A DNA stretch of 28,066 bases, taken from DATKMS01 sp041497995. Its GTDB lineage: Bacteria > Desulfobacterota > Binatia > HRBIN30. Location: assembly GCA_041497995.1 (NCBI GenBank), contig JBGQHM010000042.1, positions 1-28,066 on the forward strand, read 5' to 3'. The position numbers were made by a program, and so were the translations under genes. Shown piece after piece: positions 1 to 7,662 of the stretch; the stretch's first letter is position 1; each line of letters begins with the position of its first letter. The notes beneath the pieces were generated by a model that was not told the origin of the DNA, searched no databases, and worked only from the letters and a program-made list of their open reading frames with translations.

Positions 1-1
1 G

Positions 2-85
2 GGAATGGGCGAGACCCCGGCGTACCTGCTCGTCGGTCGCAAGCAGGGACCGGCGGCCGCGATCACGACGCCCTCCGTCGACTAG
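2..85 (+). CDS. 3' end of an unknown protein-coding gene (partial)
   Basis: An open frame enters from the left edge and ends at a TAG at 83-85. It reads GMGETPAYLLVGRKQGPAAA and then a short tail ending in PSVD. The composition is protein-like (no Arg/Cys-rich shadow pattern) and the frame stops just before the repeat-filled stretch, which is why it is listed. It is too short to assign a family. It could equally be a chance open frame at the edge; the sequence to the left would settle it. Confidence 0.35.
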   Translation, partial: GMGETPAYLLVGRKQGPAAAITTPSVD

Positions 86-686
86 CAATCTCGAAGGTGG
101 CCGCGATGGCGGCTTTGGGAGCGGGTGCGCATCATCGCGGGGCGATGGAAAGGCCACGCCGGCTGTTACGACGATGATGACGGGCCGTATTGTGTCGTGT
201 GCAACTTCTCTCGCCAATTGCTCGTTCAGCAGGGAGCGACCCGAGCATGAGCCGGAGTGATCCAACCGGCGAAGCCTTGGGAAGCGCAGCAGCGAGGCGG
301 TTCAGGTGTAGGGGCGAGGCATTTCCCCACGCAAGGACACGGCAGTCGAGGCAGGATACGGCGGGTGCGATAGCGTGCGGCGCCGCTGGTTTGCGGGAAA
401 TGCCTCGCCCATGCGGCGTCACGCGTTGTACACGGCGCCGCATGGTTGGATCGGCGTCGCGAAAGGGCGAGGCATTTCCGGGCATATAGACCGCCGGTGC
501 CTGGTGCGGCCGCAGCGTGCCGTCGCGCGCGCCGGTGCCAGCGCGGCGGGAAATGCCTCGCCCCTACCGAGGCGAACACGCCGTCTCGCAGGTCGTGGAC
601 ATCGCCATCGTACGCACGCTGGATCGCGACGCGGCGATCATCGTGATCCGATGCGAGAGATTGCTGCGGAAGAGTAGCGCTGCGTC
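86..686. other. Long non-coding stretch with short dispersed repeats
   Basis: About 600 bases separate the left-edge gene tail from the tatC stop. Both strands contain open frames of 60-117 codons, but they are rich in Arg/Ala/Pro/His and translate the same repeat again and again (GEAFP, GNASP, ARHFP, KCLAP), so they are judged to be GC-driven artefacts. Four copies of a GC-rich repeat lie at 308-567 and are listed separately. Nothing recognisable is seen in 86-307 or 570-686. Confidence 0.6.
308..567. repeat. Four alternating copies of a GGGCGAGGCATTTCC-type repeat
   Basis: Copies are at 308-327 (plus orientation), 395-410 (minus), 464-482 (plus) and 548-567 (minus). All share the core GGGCGAGGCATTTCC or its complement. 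The outermost copies are perfect 20-base inverted complements of each other, beginning GTAGGGGCGAGG and ending CCTCGCCCCTAC. Alternating orientation with 69-87 bases between starts means adjacent copies can fold as two long-loop hairpins or the outer pair as one large stem. The arrangement resembles REP/BIME clusters; no transposase is present. Confidence 0.8.
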
Positions 687-1463
687 CTACGCCTCCGGCG
701 GCGCCGTTTCCGTCGCCGCTCGCTCCTTGCCGAAGACGTACGCGACGCCGATGCTCAGGGCGTAGAGCACGAGCAGCGGCCCAGCCATGAGCAGCTGCGA
801 GGCGACATCCGGCCCGGGCGTGAGCACCGCGGCGACGATGACGATGACCAGGATCGCGTAGCGCGTGTATTGCAGCATCGCCGTGTGCGTCACCACGCCG
901 AGGCGCGCGAGAAAGAAAGTGATCACCGGCATCTCGAATGTGGCGCCGAACGCCAACAGCATGCGCGAAGTGAATGACAGGTACTCACTGATGCGAATCT
1001 CCGGGCTGACGCGGATGCTGCCGTACTGTTCGATGAAGAAGCGGTAGCCCACCGGCAGGACCAAGGCGTAGCAGAACCAGGCGCCGCAGACGAAGAAGAA
1101 GGTGCCGAAGAACACGAACGGGCGTGCGTAACGCTTCTCGGTAGCGTAGAGGCCGGGCGCGATGAACTGCCAGAGCTGGTAGAGGATGATCGGGCTGGCG
1201 ACGAAGATCGCAGCGATAAACGATACCTTCATCTTCGTGAAGAACGCTTCGACCACGCCCGTGCCGATGAGATGCACGACGTCGGCCTCGGTCCCTTGAC
1301 CAACGTTCAGCGCGAGTAAGGGTCGGGTGAGGAAGTCAAACAGCCGCTCGGCGAAGGCGTAGCATCCGAAGAAGGCGACGCCGATGGCGCTCAACGCCTT
1401 GATGAGCCGCCAGCGCAGCTCTTCCAAGTGCGCCGTCAGCGGCATCTTGAGGTCGGCTGCCAT
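687..1463 (-). CDS. tatC: Sec-independent protein translocase TatC
   Basis: TatC is the polytopic inner-membrane receptor of the twin-arginine pathway, binding the RR signal peptide of folded exported proteins and recruiting TatA. The 258-residue product has the family length. The N-terminal signature HLEELRWRL is at residues 11-19, followed by about six hydrophobic segments. The conserved cytoplasmic/periplasmic motif LYQLWQFIAPGLYATEKR and the FEMPV region with its membrane glutamate are present. The start (MAADLKMP) puts the signature at the usual distance. The gene lies 93 bases downstream of tatA on the same strand, the normal Tat operon order. The C-terminal tail after the last helix is short, charged and Ala/Thr rich. 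The family assignment is certain. Confidence 0.97.
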   Translation of the reverse strand: MAADLKMPLTAHLEELRWRLIKALSAIGVAFFGCYAFAERLFDFLTRPLLALNVGQGTEADVVHLIGTGVVEAFFTKMKVSFIAAIFVASPIILYQLWQFIAPGLYATEKRYARPFVFFGTFFFVCGAWFCYALVLPVGYRFFIEQYGSIRVSPEIRISEYLSFTSRMLLAFGATFEMPVITFFLARLGVVTHTAMLQYTRYAILVIVIVAAVLTPGPDVASQLLMAGPLLVLYALSIGVAYVFGKERAATETAPPEA

Positions 1464-1556
1464 TGATCCGGTGTGGCGAGTTGCGCAGGACGGGCGGTGT
1501 GGCGGACCGTCGTGAGCCGCGACGGACGGGCGCGTTAGCGCGCCGCCGCTCCGACC

Positions 1557-1907
1557 CTAGTGCCCCGGTGGCACATCAGTCTTCTTGTCCGTGGCGACGA
1601 CCGGCGGCACCGGTGCGGTTGCCGGTTCTTCGGCCCCTCGTGGGACGCTCGCGGACGCTGCGACCATCGGCGGCGCCGGGGCACTGGCGGGTGGCGATAC
1701 CGCCGGCTTCTGCACGGTGGCTTGGGCTTCCCGTTCCAGCATGATGCGGGCGTTCTGCAGCTCGTCCGACAAGCCGCTGGTGGCACGGCGCAATTCAGCG
1801 AGACCCTTCCCGAGTGCCTTCGCGACCTCGGGTAACCGCTTCGGCCCGAGGACGATCAGTGCGACGATCAGGATGACCAACAGTTCAGGGGTGCCGATAC
1901 CAAACAT
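1557..1907 (-). CDS. tatA: TatA/TatB-family translocase subunit
   Basis: This is the pore-forming or TatB-like partner of TatC. Starting at the ATG at 1907 gives 116 residues opening with MFGIGTPELLVILIVALIVL, a single short N-terminal membrane helix, then the GPKRLP hinge and an amphipathic helix (LPEVAKALGKGLAELRR), exactly the TatA/B layout. An upstream in-frame start would add 24 residues before the helix, which the family does not have. The C-terminal half is a low-complexity Pro/Ala/Val region. The sequence mixes TatA features (FGIG start) and TatB-like features (longer tail, SDELQ segment), and no second TatA/B gene is in the window, so one protein may serve both roles. Co-transcribed with tatC. 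Confidence 0.92.
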   Translation of the reverse strand: MFGIGTPELLVILIVALIVLGPKRLPEVAKALGKGLAELRRATSGLSDELQNARIMLEREAQATVQKPAVSPPASAPAPPMVAASASVPRGAEEPATAPVPPVVATDKKTDVPPGH

Positions 1908-1976
1908 GAGTGCGCGCGGCGTGACGACTGAGACGCTAGAGAAATCGTCCAGGCCTGTCAAACCGCGAACGGCAAC

Positions 1977-2090
1977 CAATCAGCTCTCAGCCGTCAGCTC
2001 TCAGCCAAGAGAATGGAAGCCCGGCACCGCCGCGAGACGAGGTGCCCACAGGGGTGACCGAGGGGCTGACGGCTGAGTGCTGACCGCTGA
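1977..2090. repeat. Intergenic inverted repeat built of TCAGC heptamers
   Basis: The left arm (1981-2006) is a run of TCAGCNN-type heptamers and the right arm (2064-2090) is the complementary GGCTGAC/GCTGA series, separated by about 57 bases. A second element of the same type lies at 11024-11112. It lies just downstream of the 2100-2384 gene and upstream of tatA, so it could affect transcript ends. No T-run follows, so it is not a classical terminator. Confidence 0.7.
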
Positions 2091-2099
2091 TGGCTTCCT

Positions 2100-2384
2100 T
2101 CACTTCGTGCCGGCCTTCTTCAGCTGCTCGACGTCCTTGCTGAGCGCCGCTACTTGCTCCTTGAGCTTGTCGATCTGGCTTTCGAGGTAGCGGTGCCGAT
2201 GCCGGGCGCGGTCGAGGCTGTTCTCGTCGCGCTTGCCGGCGGTGTGCTGGTGACCCCCGCCGCACGGCTCGTCGACCGAATCGTAGCCCTGCTCATTGCA
2301 GCCGTCATACTCCTGCGAACGTCCGCCCACCGGTGTTAACGCCAGCACGGCCGCAACTGCCACCGCTCCGTAAAGTGCTCGCAT
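2100..2384 (-). CDS. Small exported coiled-coil protein, function unknown
   Basis: The 94-residue product begins with a signal peptide (MRALYGAVAVAAVLALTPVG, likely cleaved around residue 23 after GGRS). The mature part has two cysteines (YDGCNEQG and EPCGGG) that could form a disulfide, a His-rich GGGHQH stretch, a basic region, and a C-terminal heptad segment (YLESQIDKLKEQVAALSKDV) typical of a coiled coil. I do not recognise the family. It is probably a periplasmic or outer-membrane-associated oligomeric protein. It precedes tatA by about 190 bases on the same strand, with a repeat element in between, so co-transcription is uncertain. It is divergent from the histone-deacetylase-family gene. 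Confidence 0.75.
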   Translation of the reverse strand: MRALYGAVAVAAVLALTPVGGRSQEYDGCNEQGYDSVDEPCGGGHQHTAGKRDENSLDRARHRHRYLESQIDKLKEQVAALSKDVEQLKKAGTK

Positions 2385-2488
2385 GACTCGCCACCTCCTG
2401 TCGTGAGATGTGCGCTCCTAACGTGTTGCGATGACCGAAGTCAACCAGCCATTTACGGCTGCGCGAGCGGTTGCTAGATTGCCGGCGA

Positions 2489-3514
2489 ATGGCGGACACC
2501 GGCATCGTCATCGATGCGCGCTACCTGGAGCACGATACTGGCGCGGGGCATCCGGAACGTCCCGAACGCATCGGTGTGCTGCTGCCGGTCGCCGGCGCGG
2601 CGGCGGATCACTGCACGGCCATCGCCGCGCGCGCCGCTTCGGGCGACGAGCTCGCCTTGGTTCACGACGGCGCGTACGTCGAAGAGGTGGCGGCCACGCA
2701 ATACACGCCTGGCTTCGCCTTCGATGCCGACACCCCCACGTGCGAGCGTTCGTATGAGATCGCGCGGCTGGCCGCCGGCGGCTTCCTGGCGCTGCTCGAC
2801 GCGGTGATGGCAGGGAGCGTGCACAACGGCTTTGCGTTCGTTCGCCCACCCGGCCACCACGCCGAGCGCCACCGGGCGATGGGGTTCTGCCTGTTCAACA
2901 ACGTCGCGGTGGGTGCCGAGTATCTCCGCCGACACCATGGCCTCGAACGTATCTTGATCGTCGACTGGGACCTGCATCACGGTAACGGTACGCAGCACAT
3001 GTTCGAGTCGGACCCGGGCGTGTTGTACGTCTCCAGTCACCAATACCCTTACTATCCCGGCACCGGCGCGCTCGATGAAGTCGGGTGCGGCAACGGCGAG
3101 GGGTACACCGTGAACCTCGCGTTTCCCGCGGGCTTCGGCGACGCTGAGTACCTCGATGCCTTTACGCGCATCGTCGAGCCGATTGCACAGCAGTATGCGC
3201 CGCAGTTCGTGTTGATCTCGGCGGGCTTCGACGCGCATGCCCGTGACCCGCTCGGTGGGATGCAGGTGACGGAAGCCGGCTTCAAGGCGTTGACGCGCAT
3301 GCTCCTGGGCATTGCCCACGACCACGCCCGCGACCGCTGCGCCGCCATCTTGGAGGGCGGTTACGATCTCACGGCGATCCGCAACTCATCCAGCGAGGTA
3401 TTGACGGAGCTGCAGGGTGACAGCGCTCCGCTGGCAGCACCTTCGGTGCCGAGCCGCGCCGGTGCGATCATCGAACGCGTCCGCAAGGTGCACGGTCGTT
3501 ACTGGAAGATCTGA
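2489..3514 (+). CDS. Histone deacetylase / acetylpolyamine amidohydrolase family protein
   Basis: A zinc hydrolase of the arginase-deacetylase fold, likely removing acetyl groups from small amines, polyamines or acetyl-lysine in the cytoplasm. From the ATG at 2489 the product has 341 residues, normal for the bacterial class II-like family. Catalytic features are intact: the paired histidines H123-H124 in RPPGHHAERH, the zinc ligands D161 and H163 in DWDLHHGNGTQ, D248 in SAGFDAHARDPL, and the transition-state tyrosine Y292 in EGGYDL. An in-frame TTG at 2471 would add six residues but has no better ribosome site. The substrate cannot be told from sequence. The gene converges with the PBP1A gene, the two stop codons being only nine bases apart. 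Confidence 0.93.
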   Translation: MADTGIVIDARYLEHDTGAGHPERPERIGVLLPVAGAAADHCTAIAARAASGDELALVHDGAYVEEVAATQYTPGFAFDADTPTCERSYEIARLAAGGFLALLDAVMAGSVHNGFAFVRPPGHHAERHRAMGFCLFNNVAVGAEYLRRHHGLERILIVDWDLHHGNGTQHMFESDPGVLYVSSHQYPYYPGTGALDEVGCGNGEGYTVNLAFPAGFGDAEYLDAFTRIVEPIAQQYAPQFVLISAGFDAHARDPLGGMQVTEAGFKALTRMLLGIAHDHARDRCAAILEGGYDLTAIRNSSSEVLTELQGDSAPLAAPSVPSRAGAIIERVRKVHGRYWKI

Positions 3515-3527
3515 GCACCGAGCTCAG
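3511..3527. terminator. Short palindrome spanning the two convergent stop codons
   Basis: CTGAGC at 3511-3516 and GCTCAG at 3522-3527 form a six-base stem with a five-base loop. The TGA stops of both convergent genes lie inside the stem. There is no T-run on either side and the stem is short, so a role as a bidirectional terminator is only possible, not shown. Confidence 0.3.
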
Positions 3528-5878
3528 TCGATATCGCCGACGACCTCCTGCTCCGGTGCTGGGGCAACCGCGGCCGCGACCGGTTGGGCAGCGACGACCG
3601 CCGGCTCGGTGCCGCGCTTGAAGCATTCCAAGAATCCGCCGCCACCTAACGCTCGCTGCCCAGTGTGCGGGTTGATCAGCACGAAGCTGATAGCCTCAGG
3701 GACGGGGAAGTCGAGGATGGGTTCATTTTCGAGCGCGTGCTGCATGAAGTGCAGCCAAATGGGTGCGGCGACGTGGCCGCCGGTCTCCAATTTGCCGAGT
3801 GTGCGCTTCTCGTCGAAGCCCACCCACACACCGGCGAGCAACTGCGGTGTGTAGCCCATGAACCACGCATCGTTGAGGTCATTGGTCGTCCCCGTCTTGC
3901 CGGCGGTCGGCCGTTCCAGCTCTTTGGCGCGCTTACCCGTGCCGCGCTGGACGACGCTCTGCAACATGCTGGTGATCAGATACGCGGTCTCCGGAGAAAT
4001 GACCTCCTCGACCTGTGGTGCGGGTTCGTCGATCACGTTGCCCTGACCGTCGGTGATCTTGGTAATGAACCGCAGATCCGCCCGTCGCCCTTGATTGGCG
4101 AACACGGCATACGCCGACGCCAGCTCGGCCAGTGTGACCTCAGACGATCCCAAGGCAATCGACAAATTCGGCGCCAATGGGCTGCTGATGCCGAGGTGCT
4201 TGATGTACTTGACGAGGTACTTGACCCCGACACGCGTGGCCAGCTTCACGGTGACAACGTTACGCGAGAACGTCAGCCCCTCGCGCAGGGTCGTCGGGCC
4301 GAAGAACTTGTTCTCGAAGTTGTGCGGCACCCAGATGCTGTTGTTGTCTTGGAAAGATATCGGTTCGTCGACGATGATCGTTGCGGGCGTGAAATTGCGA
4401 TCCATCGCCGCGGCGTACACGAGCGGCTTGAACGCCGACCCGGGCTGGCGCGCGCTCTGCGTGGCACGGTTGAACTGGCTGCTGTCGAAGTCATAGCCGC
4501 CGACCATCGCTTTAACGTCGCCGGTCGCCGGGTCGAGAGCGATCATGGCGCCTTGCTCGGGTGGTTCCTGGTCGCGCACAAACTGGTAGGTCTGGTCGTT
4601 CCCCAGCGCCTCGGCCAGGCGGACGCGAACGACGTCTCCGTTGCGGAAGGTGTCGGGGTGGTTCCCGTTGGTGGCGGTTGCGGGCTGTAGCACGCCGCGG
4701 AACGGGCCGACCTGCACTCGCACGCCGGCAGGAGTGCCTTTCGATTTCCCGTTGGTCGAAGGGGCGCTGACGACCACGGCTTCATAGCCGCGGTTGCGTT
4801 CTGGTCCGTGGCCTTCCAGTGCGGCCTTCTGGGCGTGCAGGAAGCCGTCGACCTCGTTGGGTTCCAGGTGGCGCAGCTTCGCCTCGTAGTGTTGGCGGAC
4901 CGACAGTTCGACGAGGCCGTCACGGAGTGCGGTCTCCGCAGCGCGTTGCATGTTCAGGTTCACGGGGGTGTACACACGCAGGCCCAGCGCATACAGGGCG
5001 GACTCGCCGTACCGCTCTTCGAGAAGGCGGCGCACGTGCTCGACGTAGTAGGGCGCGGCGATGAAGCTGCCTTTGCGCGGCGCCAACGCGATGGGCTCGC
5101 GTGCTGCGGCCGTGGCCTGGACGCGCGTGACGAGCTGCACGTCGGCCATGCGGTCGAGCACGTAGCGCTGGCGCGCCTTGGCGCGTGGCCAGTGGCGGAA
5201 CGGTGAGTAGCGGCTTGGCGCCTGCGGCAGGCCGGCCAGCAATGCGGCCTCGGGCAACGTCAGATCCTCGACGTTTTTTCCGAAATACTCCTGTGCTGCC
5301 GCGGCCACGCCGTACGCCCCGCTGCCGAGGTAGATGTTGTTCAGATAGAGGTAGAGGATCTCGTCCTTGGTGAACTGGCGCTCCAGGCGCATCGCCAGGA
5401 CCATCTCCTTCAGCTTGCGCTCGTAGCTCTTTTTGGGGGTGAGCAGCAGCGACTTCACGACCTGCTGAGTAATCGTGCTGCCGCCTTGGACCTTGCCGCC
5501 GGCGGCGACGTTGTTGATCAACGCGCGCAGGATGCTCAACGGGTCGACGCCGCCATGTCGGTAAAACCCGTCGTCCTCCGCCGCGATGAATGCGTTACGG
5601 ACCAGGGCCGGGATGCGGTCGATAGGGACGAGATAGCGTTTCTCGAAATAGAATTCTCCGATAACCGTGCCATCGTCAGCCAAAACCTGCGTGGCGACCG
5701 GCGGGTGGTACTGGGCGATCTTGTCGACGGGCGGCAGGTTGGTGGTGATTTCCCAATAGACCAGACCGACGGCTATCGCTCCGGAGAGCGCCAACATCAG
5801 GACGACAAACAGCAGGAGGTTGCGGAGTGTACGCCCGAACCCGGCAGCGCGGGCCGGGCGAGTTCGCGGGCTAGCCAT
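3524..5878 (-). CDS. mrcA: Class A penicillin-binding protein 1A (transglycosylase/transpeptidase)
   Basis: A bifunctional peptidoglycan synthase anchored in the inner membrane with its domains in the periplasm. From the ATG at 5878 it is 784 residues. There is a basic N-terminus, then a membrane helix at about 20-42. The GT51 glycosyltransferase domain has E101 in AAEDDGFYRHGGVD, QGGSTITQQV, and the KEMVLAMRLERQFTKDEILY/LYLNNIYLGSGAYGV motifs. A PBP1A-type OB-like insert follows, then the transpeptidase with S481 in PGSAFK, S538 in SRNV and K661 in AGKTGTTND. All catalytic residues are intact. The open frame extends 168 codons further upstream, across the intergenic region and into the divergent kinase gene, but that part is non-homologous and lacks a signal anchor, so the ATG directly before the basic N-terminus is preferred. 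The C-terminus ends in an Ala/Val/Pro/Glu tail. Confidence 0.96.
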   Translation of the reverse strand: MASPRTRPARAAGFGRTLRNLLLFVVLMLALSGAIAVGLVYWEITTNLPPVDKIAQYHPPVATQVLADDGTVIGEFYFEKRYLVPIDRIPALVRNAFIAAEDDGFYRHGGVDPLSILRALINNVAAGGKVQGGSTITQQVVKSLLLTPKKSYERKLKEMVLAMRLERQFTKDEILYLYLNNIYLGSGAYGVAAAAQEYFGKNVEDLTLPEAALLAGLPQAPSRYSPFRHWPRAKARQRYVLDRMADVQLVTRVQATAAAREPIALAPRKGSFIAAPYYVEHVRRLLEERYGESALYALGLRVYTPVNLNMQRAAETALRDGLVELSVRQHYEAKLRHLEPNEVDGFLHAQKAALEGHGPERNRGYEAVVVSAPSTNGKSKGTPAGVRVQVGPFRGVLQPATATNGNHPDTFRNGDVVRVRLAEALGNDQTYQFVRDQEPPEQGAMIALDPATGDVKAMVGGYDFDSSQFNRATQSARQPGSAFKPLVYAAAMDRNFTPATIIVDEPISFQDNNSIWVPHNFENKFFGPTTLREGLTFSRNVVTVKLATRVGVKYLVKYIKHLGISSPLAPNLSIALGSSEVTLAELASAYAVFANQGRRADLRFITKITDGQGNVIDEPAPQVEEVISPETAYLITSMLQSVVQRGTGKRAKELERPTAGKTGTTNDLNDAWFMGYTPQLLAGVWVGFDEKRTLGKLETGGHVAAPIWLHFMQHALENEPILDFPVPEAISFVLINPHTGQRALGGGGFLECFKRGTEPAVVAAQPVAAAVAPAPEQEVVGDID

Positions 5879-6042
5879 AAGTGCGAGAGATACGATAACG
5901 GCGCCTGCCCGGCTGGTCAACTGGGTTTTGACCGGGCGGTTTGCCACCCGTCGCTGATGGGCGCCGTCACCGAGGACACGCCATCGGGCCTCGCCTGCGG
6001 CGGGCGCGCCGCTTCCCGAGCCTTGGAGCAAGAGGGAGGCGC

Positions 6043-6072
6043 TTGCACGTACTGCATCGTTGCAACTATTAC
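6043..6072 (+). promoter_or_regulatory. Possible sigma70-type promoter for the receiver-kinase gene
   Basis: TTGCAC at 6043-6048 and TATTAC at 6067-6072 are 18 bases apart, 26 bases upstream of the kinase ATG. The match is partial (three of six and four of six). A perfect eight-base palindrome GTTGCAAC at 6059-6066 sits in the spacer, where a repressor could bind. Weak prediction. Confidence 0.25.
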
Positions 6073-6097
6073 CTGGTTGTGAGTAGATGTTGATTCG

Positions 6098-7228
6098 ATG
6101 CATACGATCTTGGTCGTCGATGATGAGCCGGCGAGCGTGCGTGTGGTGGCCCGCGCCCTCGCCGACGAGCACCGAGTGCTCACGGCCACCAGTGCCCGCG
6201 CCGGCCTGGAGGTGCTGGGTGCTGAGCCGGTGGCGCTCATGGTCGTTGACCAGCGGATGCCCGAAATGTCGGGGACGGAGCTGCTCGCGCACTGTGCGGC
6301 GCAGCAACCGGAGATCATCCGCGTGTTGCTCACCGGCTACACGGACATCGAGACGCTCTTGGAGGCCATCAACGCGGGGCACGTCTACTACTACCTGACC
6401 AAACCATGGGAGCCGCAGGAGCTGCGCCTCGTGGTCCGCCGCGGGCTCGAGCGCTACGAGGTCGAAGCCGACCGCCGGCGACTCCTGGGGGAGCTCAAGC
6501 AGGCGCTGGACCGCGTGCGGCGCGAGGCGGAGCAGAAGGGCCGACTATTGACGCTCGCGACGCACGAGTTGGGGACGCCGCTCCACCTCCTGGCGAACGC
6601 GCTGACGTTCATTGGTGACACCAGCCTCGCCGCACAGACTGGCGTCTGGCTTGATACGGCGCAGCGGAGCGCCGCATGGCTGGGGCGCATCGCGGCGCAG
6701 ATGGCTAGCGGCGCCCGCTGGCACGGCGGTGGCGTGAAGCTGCACCGGCAACCCCTGCCCATCTCGTCGTTGCTGAGCGACCTGCAGGGTGCATTTCAGT
6801 TGATGGCTCTGGCGCGCCGACTGACTTTGCGTGTGGAAGCTATGGATGACTGTCCACTTGTCACTGTCGACGGGGTGTGGTTGGGACGAGCATTGTCGAA
6901 TCTGCTGTCCAACGCAGTGCGCTTCACTCCCGATGGCGGAACCATCACGCTGGCGGTCATGATCACGCCGGGCGAGATCGCCATCACTGTGGGCGATACC
7001 GGCGTCGGCATCGACGAGCACCTGCTGGGTGAAGTCTTCGAGCCGTTTTCCGCCGCGGGTGGTGACGTACAGTTGCACACCTCTGGGCGCTTCGAATTTG
7101 GTTCCCGCGGCCTAGGTCTGGGCCTCGCCATCGCCAAGGCCATTGTCGACCAGCACGGCGGAACGATCGACGTGCGGAGTCAGAAGGGAGCCGGCACGCA
7201 GTTCACGGTGAAGTTGCGGCTCTCCTAG
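6098..7228 (+). CDS. Hybrid sensor: N-terminal receiver domain fused to a histidine kinase
   Basis: A 376-residue soluble two-component protein. Residues 3-120 form a receiver domain with the acidic pair D8/D9, phosphoacceptor D51 in VVDQRMPEMSG, T79 in LLTGYTD and K102 in YLTKPWEP. The ITR.LTGYTD and TKPW features resemble the RpfG/HupR-type receivers. A helical linker leads to a HisKA-like segment with H156 in LATHELGTPLH, followed by an HATPase domain with the N box (NLLSNAVRFTPDGG), the G1 box (GDTGVGID) and the G2 box (GSRGLGLGLAIAKAIVDQHGG). There is no membrane segment or PAS/GAF sensor, so it probably takes its input from another kinase phosphorylating D51 and passes signals on by H156. 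No separate response regulator is adjacent. It is divergent from the PBP1A gene. The stop codon is the first part of a direct repeat shared with 16605. Confidence 0.93.
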   Translation: MHTILVVDDEPASVRVVARALADEHRVLTATSARAGLEVLGAEPVALMVVDQRMPEMSGTELLAHCAAQQPEIIRVLLTGYTDIETLLEAINAGHVYYYLTKPWEPQELRLVVRRGLERYEVEADRRRLLGELKQALDRVRREAEQKGRLLTLATHELGTPLHLLANALTFIGDTSLAAQTGVWLDTAQRSAAWLGRIAAQMASGARWHGGGVKLHRQPLPISSLLSDLQGAFQLMALARRLTLRVEAMDDCPLVTVDGVWLGRALSNLLSNAVRFTPDGGTITLAVMITPGEIAITVGDTGVGIDEHLLGEVFEPFSAAGGDVQLHTSGRFEFGSRGLGLGLAIAKAIVDQHGGTIDVRSQKGAGTQFTVKLRLS

Positions 7229-7311
7229 CAGCCTGCCGGACTTGGCAGCCCGGAGCGACCAACGGGAGCGGGCCATAGAAATGACGCCGGCCGCAGGCCC
7301 TGGGCGTGGAT
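7225..7311 (+). repeat. Direct repeat, copy A, starting at a gene's stop codon
   Basis: This segment matches 16605-16693 in the same orientation at roughly 85 percent by eye, with single-base indels. Both copies begin CTAGCA, so the TAG stop of the upstream gene is inside the repeat. They share GGACTTGGCA, CGGGCCATAGAAATGACG and GGCCGCAGGCCCT. The inner GGGCC and GGCCC can pair. No open frame is conserved between the copies. Confidence 0.8.
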
Positions 7312-7353
7312 CGGCTTTGTTGCCTCCGGTGAATTCGGTAAGATCCCGCTCGC

Positions 7354-7662
7354 ATGTCTGGCGTAGACGGCACGAAGACGCCCCATCGCTGTCATCACTG
7401 CGGGCGCGAGGTCGCCGAGACGACTCACACCCGGTCTGCCTACCGGGTTGACTATTACGCGCTCCACACCGGCGACGTCGAGCCGACCACGATGGCGCGC
7501 AGCGACGACCCCAGCGATGTCGTCACCGTGATGCGGCTGGTGCACGCCATCGAGATCTTCACCTGTGTCGATTGTTATCGGCAGCCGCAGGTGCGTCGTG
7601 AGCGCGAGCTGCTGTTTCGCTCGGAGCTTCGGGCGGCTTCCGACGGAGAGCCGGCGCTGTGA
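7354..7662 (+). CDS. Small zinc-ribbon-like protein, function unknown
   Basis: The 102-residue product carries two CxxC pairs, CHHC at residues 13-16 and CVDC at about 72-75, spaced as in a single zinc-ribbon or rubredoxin-like knuckle. The segment between them is acidic and aromatic (RVDYYALHTGDVEPTTMARSDDPSDVV). There is no signal peptide. The stop codon overlaps the start of the MEMO-family gene (TGATG), which argues for translational coupling and a shared role. I do not recognise the family with certainty. It could bind nucleic acid or deliver metal to its neighbour; neither is shown. Confidence 0.75.
   Translation: MSGVDGTKTPHRCHHCGREVAETTHTRSAYRVDYYALHTGDVEPTTMARSDDPSDVVTVMRLVHAIEIFTCVDCYRQPQVRRERELLFRSELRAASDGEPAL

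Noticed and set aside
132..579. Overlapping open frames of about 100 codons on both strands of the left non-coding stretch
   Set aside because: They translate the same short DNA repeat in several frames, have biased Arg/Ala/Pro composition and no ribosome sites.
5879..6382. Longer N-terminus for the PBP1A gene
   Set aside because: The extra 168 codons cross the intergenic region and the start of the divergent kinase gene and match nothing in the family.
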